The notes beneath the pieces were generated by a model. The model was given only the letters and a program-made list of their open reading frames with translations. It was not told the origin of the DNA and did no database searches. The position numbers and the translations under genes were made by a program. A stretch of 64,000 bases of DNA from Capra hircus (lineage: Eukaryota; Chordata; Mammalia; Artiodactyla; Bovidae), in NCBI RefSeq assembly GCF_001704415.2, contig NC_030831.1, positions 43,570,134 to 43,634,133 of the forward strand. The letters are read 5' to 3'. Each line of letters starts with the position of its first letter. Within the stretch, counting starts at the first letter, position 1. This document shows positions 1 to 12,700 of the stretch, in pieces.

Positions 1-581
1 TGAAAAGGCTCACAATACTGTTACAGGTGGTTGACAGTTCTAGTTTTATCCTGCCCTTGCCAGGCTGTGTGTAGAACGTTGAGAAGCATTGCCACTGTTG
101 TTTTATTTGTCTGTCTGTAACTTTCTGCATTTAGTGGAAGATAAATTTTTTATCATATTGGTACTCAGCTTTGTTACATCTTTTTTTTGTTGTTCATTTT
201 TAAGATCAGATACTGTTTGAGGTTTCATATTAGCATTAACCATTAATTCACTGGGATTTAGTTTTATTTCTCCTGTGGCAGGCTCATCTGTCCTTTGTTG
301 ATAGTTGCTCGTTTGCCACACTGCTTTCAGAATAAACGGTGCTTTTCCCATGGCCACACTTGCCCTATCCTAACTTCCAGTGTTTGGTGGTGGCTGCTTC
401 TGTGTTGTCTTCTCAGTGAAGGTTAAGTATTTAGTTTGGTTAAATATTAGAATGCTTTTAGTGATTTATAGATGAAAACTATGGGTTTTTTCATGTCGAA
501 TGTTTAGACAGAATCACATGGACTGTTGATGCAAATGATTTATTAACCTTATTGATTACTTTTCCTCCATTTTACTGATAG
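1..581. other. Intron upstream of first visible exon
   Basis: No CEP192 coding sequence is seen here. A minus-strand open frame of 84 codons (103-357) begins MAMGKAPFILK and is followed downstream by stops. I do not recognise it; it may be a fragment of a retrocopy. The 3' part ends in a normal pyrimidine-rich acceptor for the exon at 582. Confidence 0.6.
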
Positions 582-730
582 ATGATGATATTGATGATGA
601 AGAGTTTTATGATGATCATTTGGAGGCTTATTTTGAGCAACTGGCGATTCCAGGAATGATGTATGAAGACCTAGAAGGACAGGAACCTCCAGAAAATTAT
701 TTTAAGTTACCTACAAGTGATCCTAGTCAG
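582..730 (+). CDS. CEP192: CEP192 exon 1 in window: acidic PLK4-docking segment
   Basis: Encodes the acidic run DDIDDEEFYDDH followed by LEAYFEQLAIPGMMYEDLEG. In human CEP192 roughly residues 201-258 form the acidic peptide that binds the cryptic polo box of PLK4 and brings it to the mother centriole; this exon holds most of it. The acceptor AG is at 580-581 and the donor gtattt at 731. The exon opens with two bases of a split codon and closes on a complete codon (CAG, Gln). Acidic residues and the aromatic positions match human closely; Met to Glu before FYDD is a local change. Confidence 0.95.
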
Positions 731-3700
731 GTATTTTCCAATCTTTATGGTTTTTTAGAAATTTGACATTATAAAATTATTACTGGACTCATTAGAAAAT
801 TATAAACATAAATTATAAACATAAATTATAAACATAAAACTTCTGTTGGTTTTCCTTGGGCTTTATTTTCCCAGATACAAGCTGATGAGAAATACCCTTT
901 CTGTTCTTTCCTGCTGCTTCTTACCTTTCCCTCACCTGCAGAAAAATTAAGAGTGATGCATTGAATATCTGTATACTGTCCAGGTCAACCAGTTGTGAAC
1001 ATTTTTGCCATTTTTGTGTGTTCTTTGTCCTCCCAAAAAGTAGTTTTTTTACTGAGTCATTTGAAAGAAAGTTGCAGATATTTTACCCTAACACTTCAAT
1101 GTTTACTTCCTGTGAATGAGGACATTTTCCTACATAATCACAATTTTTATTTGCTAGTGTAACTTTTGATGTTGTGATTTAAATGAATATACAGTCCATG
1201 TTCACATTTATCCCTGTCTACAGATGTCCTTTTATTGCTTTGGTTTTGGATCCAGGCTTTGATTGAGGGTCACACTTGTATTTGGTTGCCATGACATGAA
1301 TGTCTTTCATGTCATTAAACTTTTTGTAAAGTTTAGGCCTATTGTTTTGTAAAATGATCCATATGCTAGATATATGTGACTGCTTTCCCATCCTGATTAA
1401 ACATACCGGGTGTGAACAGTTGAAACATAGAGGGCAGTGCTGTGCACTCAGATTACATCCTCCGGAAAGGCCTGTCATTCCACTTGTCTCCTGTTGGTGG
1501 TGCTCTTTGACCATCTTGATGAATGTGTTAGATTCCTGCTCCTCCTTTGTTATCAGGAGGTGGTCTGTGGGATTTCATGTGCTTTCTTTGCCTCCTCCTG
1601 AAACCCTGTCTCCTGAGACCTTTGGATTGCTTTCATTTTTTTCCTGTCTCACATTTCCTTACTCTCAAGTTTTGCTGGGTTTACAGTGTCCAAGTATAGA
1701 CAGAGACCTCTGTTTTTGTGTTTAGGTGTACAAGCTGTCAGAGCAGCTGTAATGACCCCCTGCCTTTGTTTTTTTTTAACTTGTGACTTTCAGTTGCAAT
1801 GAGGGGCTGCTCTGCTCTGTTAGAAGTTCTGACCTGGAATGGGTTGCCAACCAGTGGCTTTGCTCCAGGTTTCCTCCCTGTGCCGTCTTGTCTTCCTCTG
1901 CATGCTACCGTCAGTCACAGTCCCATAGGTGGTAGCTTTGCCCTGTTAGCCTGAAGAGCATTCTTTCTTCAGCATTGTTTTCAGGTGCTTTGTGGAGGAG
2001 AGAGCTGGTTTCCTGCTTTCTGGTTCTTTTTTATCTTTGCTAGTACTCTATATGAAAAATAGTTTTAAATGTCAGTTCTTTGTCTCCTTTGTCTTTTTTT
2101 TTCCTCATTGGAATATTCATATTTTAACTTGTTTTTATAAACTGCCTATGTTGAGATACTTTGATCATTGTGCACTTTTTTTTTTTTTTTTTTACTTGAA
2201 CGATAGATGCATATCTCCTTACAGTTCTGGAGGTAGGGGGTCTGGATCCAGGTGTGAGCAGGGTGGGCCCCTGTGGCTTCTCTCCTTGGAGATGGCAACT
2301 TCTCCTGTGACCTCACTGGGTCTTCTCCCTTTGCTGGTCCTTGAGTATTTCACACTTTTGGTAGTTTTTCAGGTGTTTATGATAGTTTCCTAGGGCTGCC
2401 AGAACAGATTACCAAAGTTTTGTAACTTCAAACAACAGAAGTTTACTTTCTCACAGTTCTAAAATGTTGACAGGGCCAAGTGCCCCCCAGAGTCTCCTTC
2501 CTGCCTCTTGCAGCCTCTGGGGGCCTGGTGTCCTTAGTTCATGGCCACATGGCTCCACTGTCTGCTCCATCTTCACATGGCCTGTCCCTGTCTTTCTGAT
2601 TCCTCTGAGGTCTCCTCCTCTCTCTTGTAAGGACACTGCTTGTGGGGTTTAAGGCCCACTCCAAATTCAGGATGTTCTTGTCTCAAGATCTTCAGCTTAG
2701 TTGTATGTGCAAAGACCCTGTTTCTGAATAAGGCCACAGTTTGCAGGTACCACCTGGGGATAAGACTTGGACACATCTTTTCAAAGAGAGAGAGTTTAAC
2801 CCACATAAGTGTTCCACTAAGAAGTTATTATTCACTGAAGAATATAAAACTGTCCATCTGTATTTTCTCCTAGTGCTTTTACATCTAAATCTTTAAGTCA
2901 TTTGGAGATTGTTTATTTTTTGTATAAAAAATTGTTGGAAAATCACCAATAAGTGATTTCACTAGAATTTAAATTACTTATTTCAAAGTCAATATCTTAT
3001 CTTTTATATAGAACTATCTCTGTGTAGTATCCTGACTCTGAAAGCCTTACCTGTGAAGCTGTTTTTATTGTTATACATCTCATAGCAGAGAAGCCTATTA
3101 AAGGCTTTGCTGGCACTTGATAGTTAGCAGTGGCTGAATATCTGAGAAGAGTGTTGTGGGCACACAATTCCCTTTCAGCAGCTGTTATTCTAGGAAAGAG
3201 TGTGGAGTGCCATTTGGGAAGGATTGTTGGAGAGTGTTTTCAAGGCCATGGCTTAATCTGCTGTGTCTAATGCAGTTGTTCTTAGACTCCTAATGGTCAT
3301 TTGTAGTATTTGCTGTTTTACTCCTATTAAATGTGATTCATTTGTGTTTTCAAAGTCTGTTAATCATATTAATTCTTTGAGTCTAGCCACACTGATGGCC
3401 TTCCTATCCTTTTAGATAGGGTAGGAAGGTAGTTACAAGAGTTACACTTCTAAAATCCTGAACTATAGTGAGCACCTTGGCCGTACTTTTGGTATCAAAG
3501 TCTGTTGGTGTATATTTGCCTTTGGTTTTGGTAAATTCTTTACGATTGATTCACATACAGTCTAGAAGAATACTGTGTAGTCCGTTCCTTTCTAGAATAA
3601 ATATTTTATGTCATCTGCATAACTTTTGTTTTTGAAAGAAGTTACGAAAAACAAAACTTATTTCTGGTCTATTATTTACTTTTTAAAGGAAAGCAGAAGA

Positions 3701-6700
3701 GCGGAAGTTCTGGTGAAGACTCTTAGGACTCCTAGTGCCAAACTTAACCCCATTGACTTTCATGACACAAATGCCAATAAAGATGATTTTGATTTGATGG
3801 ATTCTCTAAAGCTGGAGGAAGGGTCTCTTCATCAAAATAAGCATTTGGCGTCAGACTCAGAAACTGTTTTGCCTGTGGATAGATTTTTAGACACTGAGAT
3901 GCCTCAAGTGTCCATTCAAACAAATGTGGATGTAGCATCTTTGAAGCCTGTTAGTGACAATGCATTTAATTCCACTGATGCTCCATGGTCACCTACCAGT
4001 GAAAGGCAAACCTGCGAAGGTTATGAGTTGGTTGGAAAGACCAAGGACCGTGAGTGGGCCTTTGTTTCTTTTTTCTTATTAAATAAAAATAAGAAATATA
4101 TAAAATACTTATACGCACTGTATTTCCAAGTAAAACTTGTGTAATCTTTCGTATTACAGTATATACATGTTCTGTGGATTTAAATATGGTGTACTTATTC
4201 ACAGATCTGGTGGAAAAGTGCCTTTGTCAGTGTTTGTTGTCTTCTCCTTCCTCCCTCATCCTCTGTGACGGAGTTTACTGGAACGAAGGCTGGGTGATTT
4301 CACCGTCAGAGAGAGGCTTTCCTTTTGGGAAAATGGGTTTCCTAATTTGGGGCAGATTTCAATACCAGTGATAACTAAGATAAGTCAGCTAAATGAAATC
4401 ATTTAAAAATATCATTTTGTTTGTTGTGTGTCATTGGATGTGTTTGGAATTCTCTTTTCTAGAAGCGAACCCACCACAGAGTGTGGTCTATCAGGATGAG
4501 GAGGGCAGATGGGTTACTGATCTCGCCTATTATACACCTTTTGATAAAGAACAAGATTTCAATGTGTCACTCAGTAATGAACTGAGCGAAGACTTCCGAT
4601 CTGGCTGTAAGTGTTCTGATAGCCTCTGCTTTTAATCGTTTTCATTGTTTCTGATGGTCTTCTGAGGTTAGTCTGTCATCCTGATCGGCCACATCAAATC
4701 CCTTTTGGAGGATGTGCTTAGCTCCTCACTTGTTTCTCCAGGAACAGAGGCTCACGTCCATCATTGCTCATCACTGGGACTGAGCCAAGCTGTCCCTAAT
4801 CTAGGACAACAAGTCACTTTAGCATCTGTGCGTTGCAGTTAGTACACCTTAGGCTTTACTTTCTCACTTTATAAATCGTTTTGAACAAAAGAACTACTCT
4901 AATAAATGAGAAGTTACAAAAGCGAATCCATTTTAGAATAAAAGTTCATAATGTAGAAATGAGAGAAAAGTGACGAGAAAGATAAATGAGATCTCAGGGG
5001 ATGAGAGCATTAGGAACCTCAGTCAGGTTTATTAATTCTAATGCCTTAAGCAGGGTCATTTGCTGTCCAGTCTGTCTGTCCCCTTCCCCATCGTGTTACA
5101 CCTGGCCCTCTGCTCACTCACCTAGCCTTGTGGCCTTGGCCTAGAGATGGAGGGCTGTGTGCCCGTTGGTTTCCTAAGGTAAACAGTTGCTCAGTTGAAA
5201 CGCTGAGGAACAGACACTGGGTGATCACTTGTCCCTGTTTGCCCAGGCTGTGGGGTTTGCTTGGATGTGGGATTTTGCCTTTCAAAAACTGGGGCAGTCC
5301 TGGGTGTTGGGACGAATAGGTAGTTCACACCAGTTTGAATTTATAGAGGGGCTTGTCAGTCTGATGGTTCCAGATGAAATTCCATACATATCATGGGCAG
5401 CTACTATAACTCTCTGTGCCAGATTTGCAAGGCTGAAATTAATGTGAATCTTATAAAAAGCTTACATTGTAAAGCCCTGTTAGTAAGTTAGAGCAAGTTA
5501 GTACCTGATGAAATCAGTTGCAGTAGGGGGTTCATTATGAAAAGTTCCAGAACCATGTACTCTTGGGTGCTTAATGCAGATGTGCCATCAGTTCATTGAT
5601 GGAAGCTTTCACATATTATTTTCAGTTTTATTTCTTTACTATTTCATTTTCCTAATTAGCTAAGTTTTATTTATATGCTAGTATTTAATTGGGCATTAGT
5701 ATAATATAATTATGTAAACTTCTTTTTTAAGCTGATGCATTGGATTTGATTGCACAAGATGAAGAAGAATTTAATAAAGAGCATCAGTTTATGCAGGTTT
5801 GTATTTTATTGACATTAACAACAGTTCAGAATTTTTTTTGTATTTAAATGTAGTAAAATGTTCATTTCTTTCTGAGAATACATAGAATACATAGATACAT
5901 AGTATAGAATTACATCCTGATATTCCTTATATTTAGATAGTTTCTGCCTTTTCCTTCATATACTTATTTATTAATTGAAAAATAAATGGCCTACTGAAAT
6001 AATGGTTATTAATTCACTTAAAACTGCCTTAATAGGCTTCAAAGATATTTCCATAGTTTTTAATCATGTTTTAAACTGAGGTAGTGCTATTTGTTTTTAT
6101 TTGAAGATACATTCCTTTCTAAAGATTTGTATCAATGACAATCAGTATTTGATTAAGCAGTATATTAAAGCAATGTGTATTGTAACTCAACTATTAAAAA
6201 TTTCTTCTGGACTTCATTAACATTTCTTAGCTGCTTAAGCTTGAATTTGTCCAAACTTTTTAAAAATTTAAGTACTTAAATTTCCTTAGTTAAATTAGTA
6301 TTTTATGTGTTAGAAAAACAGAAGGCTTGCTGTAGAAATGAAATGATAACTTTCTTCCTAGGAAGAAAATATAGATGCCCAGAACATGTCTGTTGCCCTT
6401 GGAGATACATCATGGGGAACTTCGGTCAACTATGGTCTGCTGAGGAGATCACTGAGTGCATCAGATGTGGACAGAGATGATGCCAGTTACTTACGTCTGT
6501 CTTTAGGGGAGTTCTTTGCTCAAAGGTCTGAAGCTCTTGGTTGCCTTGGTGGTGGTTACAATGTGAAAAGAGTAAGTACCATGTATATTGGGAGTGGTAA
6601 ATGCACCAGCCCTTATGTACTGAATGCAGTGACAGTGTAGCCAGATCATAGTGTCTTTAAAGCAGAGACAGAATAGGGGCATGGTGGGATGGTGGGAAAA

Positions 6701-9700
6701 GGTTTCGATTTTTAGTGGTCATACCCTTGCTCCAGTCCTAGCTCTGTCTTTTAGCTAGTTCTGCGTCATGGAACAATGCATGTAACTCCTCTGTGCCTTA
6801 ATTTTCCGATTTCTGGGATGGAACACTGCCTTACAGGGTTTGGGGGTTACTGTGCTGCTGCACTACGGTGTTTAGCACAGCTTCACGTGCATCAAGTACT
6901 TGATGTTTGTTTCTCTTATGTCTTTGGTTGTGGGAAGAATTCAGAGATACATTAATTTTTAAACCTCTGGTCTAAAAACATGTTTTGAAATATAGTAGTG
7001 TTTTGGTTTAGTAAGATGTACGTGTAAAAAGTTTTAAATGCCAGTGGAAGTGGTAAGTTGTATGAGGCAGGAGGGGAAGCTATGTTGTCTCTAGGGTCAG
7101 GGCGGTGTCTGAGGAGGGGCGCTGTGCTGGCACCTGACAGGTGGGGAGTAAGGTGGCGTGTTCACAGTGAAGGCCTGGAGGTGCCAAGTGGAGCTTGAGT
7201 GGCACATTCAAGGAGCAGAGAGCAGGCAGACAGCTCCTGTGAGTGGGGCAGCAGGCGGATGGCTGGTGGAAGTAGACAAGGGCCAGGTCATGAGGGGCCC
7301 TCAGAGCTTGAGGGCATCTCACGGGGACAGGGAGGCAGGGCATAGTTTTCAGGCCCAGATGTGAGAGGAACTGGAGGCAGGAGTCTCCTAAGCCCCAGAG
7401 GAGGATCAGTGGGCAGAGACTGAGCCACATAGGAGGTGCCGCGAAGGCCAGGGAATAGGATGGCAGTAGGAAACAGAGGAGTCTAGGGCGCAGGAGTGCC
7501 TCTGGAGAATTCCGTGCTGGGACTTGGTGCTGTCATAGTGAGTGTATGCTAAACCTGAGTTTCATTGAGGGTGTAATTTGAAACAGCTAGCGAGTTAGAA
7601 CACTGCCAATTTACAGAAAAATTTGAACTGAGGGTCCTATCTGTGCAGTGAATTAAGAAATGAGAGTAAATACTTAGGCAGATATTTCTTCCTGGATCAC
7701 TTGGTTTTGACATTATGAGAGAAGTTGAAGAGTAACTGAATTCCTTTCTGAAACAGCTGGACAAAACACCAGGTACTAGAAAGATGTATCTATTACTTTG
7801 TGTTAGTTGTGAAATGTTGCTTGGTTCAGGTTGCTGGATCAAAGGAAGATATCCCCAAGTGAAGATGAGTTGAAAATTGAGTGCCTTTAGTGAATTTGCA
7901 TTTCAGGTCTGTTCTGTGAGAGCTCTGGAAAGAAGCTGGATGGGGAATTCCCTGCCCCTGAGCAATGTCCTTGAACGCAGACCTTCTGAATGCTCATCCA
8001 AGGCAGTAGGATCATACCTAATCTTAATATAGGTTTTCAGGGACCTATTTATTGTGTAAAATAAAATACCCTTCTAAGTACTATAAGTTCCAGGAAGGCA
8101 GAAAATTTTATCTTTTTTTTACTGATATGTCACTGATGATTACCAGCAGTGCCTAACAGATAGTAGGTGCTTAATAATAATAATTGCTGAAGGAACAGTG
8201 TTGTTTCTGGGTTGTTTTCATTTGGATTTCTTAGTAAGGGCAAATTATTTGGCAGTATTCATTCTGATGATTACAGATAGCTAGCAGTAAGGAAATAAAA
8301 GGTCCTGTCTGGACTTGCAATGTTCATTTCTAGCAACTTACATTTAAATGGAAAATCAGAATTACTTTGTTGAAATCCGTTTAACTAGGTTACAAGTATT
8401 AGGATAAAATAGTCCAGAATTTCTCAGAGGAGTTGAACATAAAGAAAATAATTGACATGTTTATTTTGTAGCCATCGTTTGGTTATTTTATTAGATCACC
8501 AGAGAAAAGAGAACCTATTGCCCTAATAAGAAAATCAGACCTATCAAGAAGTAATTTGGGAAAAGAAGTGGCTGATCTTAACCATGGTTTTTTTTCAGGT
8601 AATGGATTAAATGAAATTTTTAGTAAACTTTTTATTTAACCTGTAAATTAGTGGTTGTGTGATCATGTTCTTCTGAGGAAGAAAGTATTTTAATTTTTTG
8701 AATATTAGTTACCGATTTGATTTTTATACAACTTCACATTGCCTTTTCAGTTTAAACCTGAAACAAGTCAGCCAAAATTCACCTAAATCCTTCTGTTAAA
8801 AACCAAAGTGAATGGAATATAATTTGTTCAGGTGATCGATCGGCTTAACTTTGGCATGTTAAACTACTGAGTTAATGAATTATAACTTACTATATGTATT
8901 ATTTAGGTAGACTTTTAAAGAAGAGTTTTCACATTTGGGCCTTGGTAGTATAAATACGATAAATATCTCTGAGTACTAAAAGGCAGACTTCCATGATTAA
9001 TATATAATTATCATACAGCTGCTTTTTGCTAATATAATGCCTAATGTATTATATTATGAAATGGTATAAAATGTGCTTTAGTCCTTAAAGAGCTTATATT
9101 CCATAGGCTGGGGAGTGGGGTGGTGGGATAAAGAGGCTGTACATAGTACTGACTTTCTGTTATTATAAAGAGTTCTTTATTTTTAAATTCAACTTGCATA
9201 TTCATGAAATGTTTCAAAGTGAAAAGTATTAAATGAAGTTGTCAGTATTTTGCAAGGAAGAGATTAAAATCCACAGTCTTCTTCAAACTTTAGACTTTGA
9301 AGAATCCAGCTAAATGAACAAATGATATGGTTCTCTGTCCTAGTGACTGTAGGACAAAGGAAATTTAAACAGTTTTTATGAGGCTGACTGATATTTGGTA
9401 TATAAAGATTTCTTCCTTGTTAATTATATTTAGTGGTCATTATCCATGGATTGGGCTTCCCTTGTGGCTCAGCTGGTAAAGAATCCACCTGCAGTGTGGG
9501 AGACCTGGGTTTGATCACTGGGTTGGGAAGATCCCCTGGAGAAGGGAAAGGCTACCCACTCCAGTATTCTGGTCTGGAGAATTCCATGGACTGTATAGTC
9601 CACGGGGTCGCAAAGAGTCGGACATGACTGGGCGACTTTCACCTCACACTTCATCGCATGGATTGTCTCTGTGACATAGTTTATGGATGTAAATTGAGTA

Positions 9701-12700
9701 TTATGTATTTTCTACAGGAGATTTAAAGGCACAGCTAAGTGAAGGATCAGTTACACTTCAGGCTGAAGAACTGGAGAGTATTTCACAAGTGGATGAAAAT
9801 GATGTGACATTAACTGCCAATAAAGGAAAAGCAGAGGTATTTTAAGCCTTTCATAAGGGAGCGCTAAAACCCATGTTGTCATAATTCTTTACAAGATCAA
9901 GATAAGGTCACATGTAAAAATGCATAACTTTTTTTTTTTTTACTAAATTTTATTACAAGTATCATTTAAAAATTATCAGCGTATAGTAAATGTACAAAAG
10001 AGTTTATAAAACATAAACTTAGTGAGTTATCAAAACTTATACACCCATGTACACCCAAGGTCAAGAAAGAGAATGTTGTCAGCAGCCCAGGAGCCATGTT
10101 TTTGTCCCTTCTGAAGACTGCTTTCTCCTGTCTGACCTCTAACACTGTCACCTGTTCATCTCTTTTTGAACTTTATATGTAAGAAATCATGTAGTAGCAT
10201 ATATTTTTTCTTTTTTTTTTCACTTATGTTTGTTAAGATTCAACTATGATCAGTATAGTAGATAATTTTCATTGCTGTATGGTATTCTACCATGCATATC
10301 CTGCCATCGGTATATCTACTGTTGATGGATATTTGAAATCTTTCTTATATCAGTATGACACTGTTAAATAGTGTGGTTTTATAGTAAAAGTATGTTGGCT
10401 ATTTTGTTGTTGTTTTGTTCAAGTCACTAAGTCATGCCCAACTCTTTGTGACCCCATGGACTGCAGCACGTAAGGCTTCCCTGTCTACTGTCTCCCAGAG
10501 TTTGCTCAAATTCATGTCCATGTTGGGGTTTTTTGGTTTTCCCTATCTCTTCCTTAACATTAAAAGTATCATAAAACATTCAGTTTACTTTATTCCAGTC
10601 TTATAATTGCCTGTTGTTTATATTTATTTCTCTTTGTAAACCCCATAAGAGATTATGATGATGTTGATGGTGATTACCATTATTACATACAACCAATGTG
10701 TATCTCTGACCTTCCATTTAAGATTAATTTTCTTTTGCTTGAAAAATACCCTTACAATTTTGTTTTGTGAGGGACTACTGATAATGAATCCTCTGTCAGT
10801 CTGAAGATATGTTTACTTTACCTTTATTCTTGAAACGTGTAGTTGTTTGGTGTATGTTTGTTAACAAGTATGTTAGACTTTTCAGTATCTTTTTCTTTTA
10901 TATTCTTTCTGTTCTGTTTTCTGTTACTTTCTCTTGCATTCTGAATAATTTTTTTAAGACTTCTCTTCCAAGTCTGATTCTTTTTTCCGTTGTGTCCAAG
11001 TTGTGAAACCTGTCCTTAGGGTTCTTGATTTGTTATTGTGTTTTTTAATTATAGAATTTACATTTAGTTCTTTCTTGATAATTTCTCCTCTTCTGTTGAG
11101 TTCTCAGTGTCATTGTTGTTTTTCTTAAATATGTATGTATCTAGTTATGGCACATGGGATCGTTTTAGTTGCAGCACACAGGATCTAGTTCCCCAAGCAG
11201 GGATCAAGCATAGGCCCCCTGCACTGGGAATGTAGCCACTGGACCACAGGGAAGTCCCTTAATGTTACTTTTTACTTCCTTAAGTATGTGTTAGCTTTTG
11301 TTAGATTTGATGTTTTAGATGTGTTTTAGACTCTGAGAGTCCATTGTCTGCATGCTCTGCAGTTCTCTTTTTCTGGAATATGGGACACATTACCTTGGAG
11401 CATTGTGAGGAGTACATTTTTACAGGAAAAGTTGGCGAAATATTTGAGTCCATGGGAGATGCCTTCCAGACAGGATTTTTACTTGCTTCTAAGTGAGGAA
11501 CCCCAGCAGTCCTAGGTTGCTTTAATTCAGTTCCTGGGATCGAGCTGTTCAGAGCTAAGCCACCTTTACTCCTCAAGTGTAGCCCTCTGTGGTCGTGTCC
11601 TAAAGCGTGGATTTTCACTGTGATCACCACCTCTCCCTTATCATTGGCAGACTCTGAATCTGATTTTTGTACTCTTACTCCCTTAAGAGCAGCTTTTCTG
11701 AGCTTCTTTTAAAAAAATTATTTTCTTAGCTTCTTAAGCTTCCTGACGTCTTAGCAGTAGCCCCCTCTTGAATCAGCAGAGACCCTGAGGAATAGCATCC
11801 CCAGGACTGGGCTCACCCCTCTGGGATTCTCTTTTCTCTTGGATTTTGGCCCCATAGTTTTTCATTCCTTTTTTTCAGTTGTCTAGTACCTTCTCAGAGT
11901 TGCTTTTGAACATGCTGTGTTGTTCTGATTGCTCTCAGCCAGAGTTGGTTTGCATTACTTAGTCCGCTATTCCTGGAGGCTGAAGTCTTAATTTGTATTT
12001 AAAAAATATTAAATAGGTTTATGTTGCTTTGTTGTTGGTTCCATCTCATTGTTTTACCCAGTGCTTCTGTTTCTGTCTTGCTTATAAATAATTCTAACGG
12101 TTGACTAAAATTACCAAGAATATACTTGGAATCACTGTGACTCGATGGCTTCTCAGTTTCAGTAGTTTAATTTTTTGGTTTACAGTTACTCTCTGATTCA
12201 GTTTTAGCGTTTAACTCCTGAAGATGTTTTTTGAACAGCTGATGATCGGACGTTGTAAGTGAACTAGTACTCTGCAGTTAAAGTTGATAGCAGCTGTTTT
12301 TTTTCATTAGGAGATTCAACTGGTATACTATTAATTTCTTGCTGCTGTTAGATCTTATGAAGCACTTACAAATAAAGATTAAACTGATATGTATATGTAC
12401 ATGGAACTGATGTGAACTTTCTGATCTCTAGGACACTTTCCTTGTCAGCAGCAAACCTCAGAGACATACAGATGAGCTGCCCAGTGAGAGTGACTCTGTG
12501 CTGAGGATAAGCACCATTGCTTCTGCCATTGCGGAAGCATCAGTGAGCGCTGACCCTCTCCAGCTTGCCACCATGATCAAAGCACTTTCAAATAAAACCC
12601 AAGAGAAGACTTGTCAAGAGGATGGTAAACAAAGACACCATTCTGCTGTGTCTCATTTCTTACCTAATGATCTGGAAAAAAGTAATGGATCCAGCACATT

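Larger units (their letters stand above)
731..3688. other. Intron 1, repeat-bearing; expected human exon not found
   Basis: About 3 kb. It holds a threefold tandem of a 13-base AT-rich unit near 797-838, an old LINE-like stretch near 1220-1520, poly-T at 2178-2193, and two pieces of an old interspersed repeat at about 2205-2360 and 2370-2800. I looked here for sequence encoding the human ANENGSLNC...SECASKD segment and did not see it. Confidence 0.6.
9837..12431. other. Intron 7
   Basis: 2.6 kb, largely repeats: L1-like 3' sequence after poly-T (about 9930-10390, with more at 10560-11060), a Bov-A/BovB fragment (about 10405-10525) and an antisense CHR-type SINE (about 11110-11262). The rest (11270-12430) shows nothing I can name. 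Confidence 0.55.

Noticed and set aside
895..965. Possible match to the missing human exon ('ccag' then QADEKY...)
   Set aside because: Only three or four residues resemble human QANEN; the rest (FCSFLLLLTFPS) does not, and no donor in the right phase follows.
1218..1725. Overlapping frames on both strands
   Set aside because: The sequence is an old interspersed repeat; the peptides match no protein I know and lack splice context.
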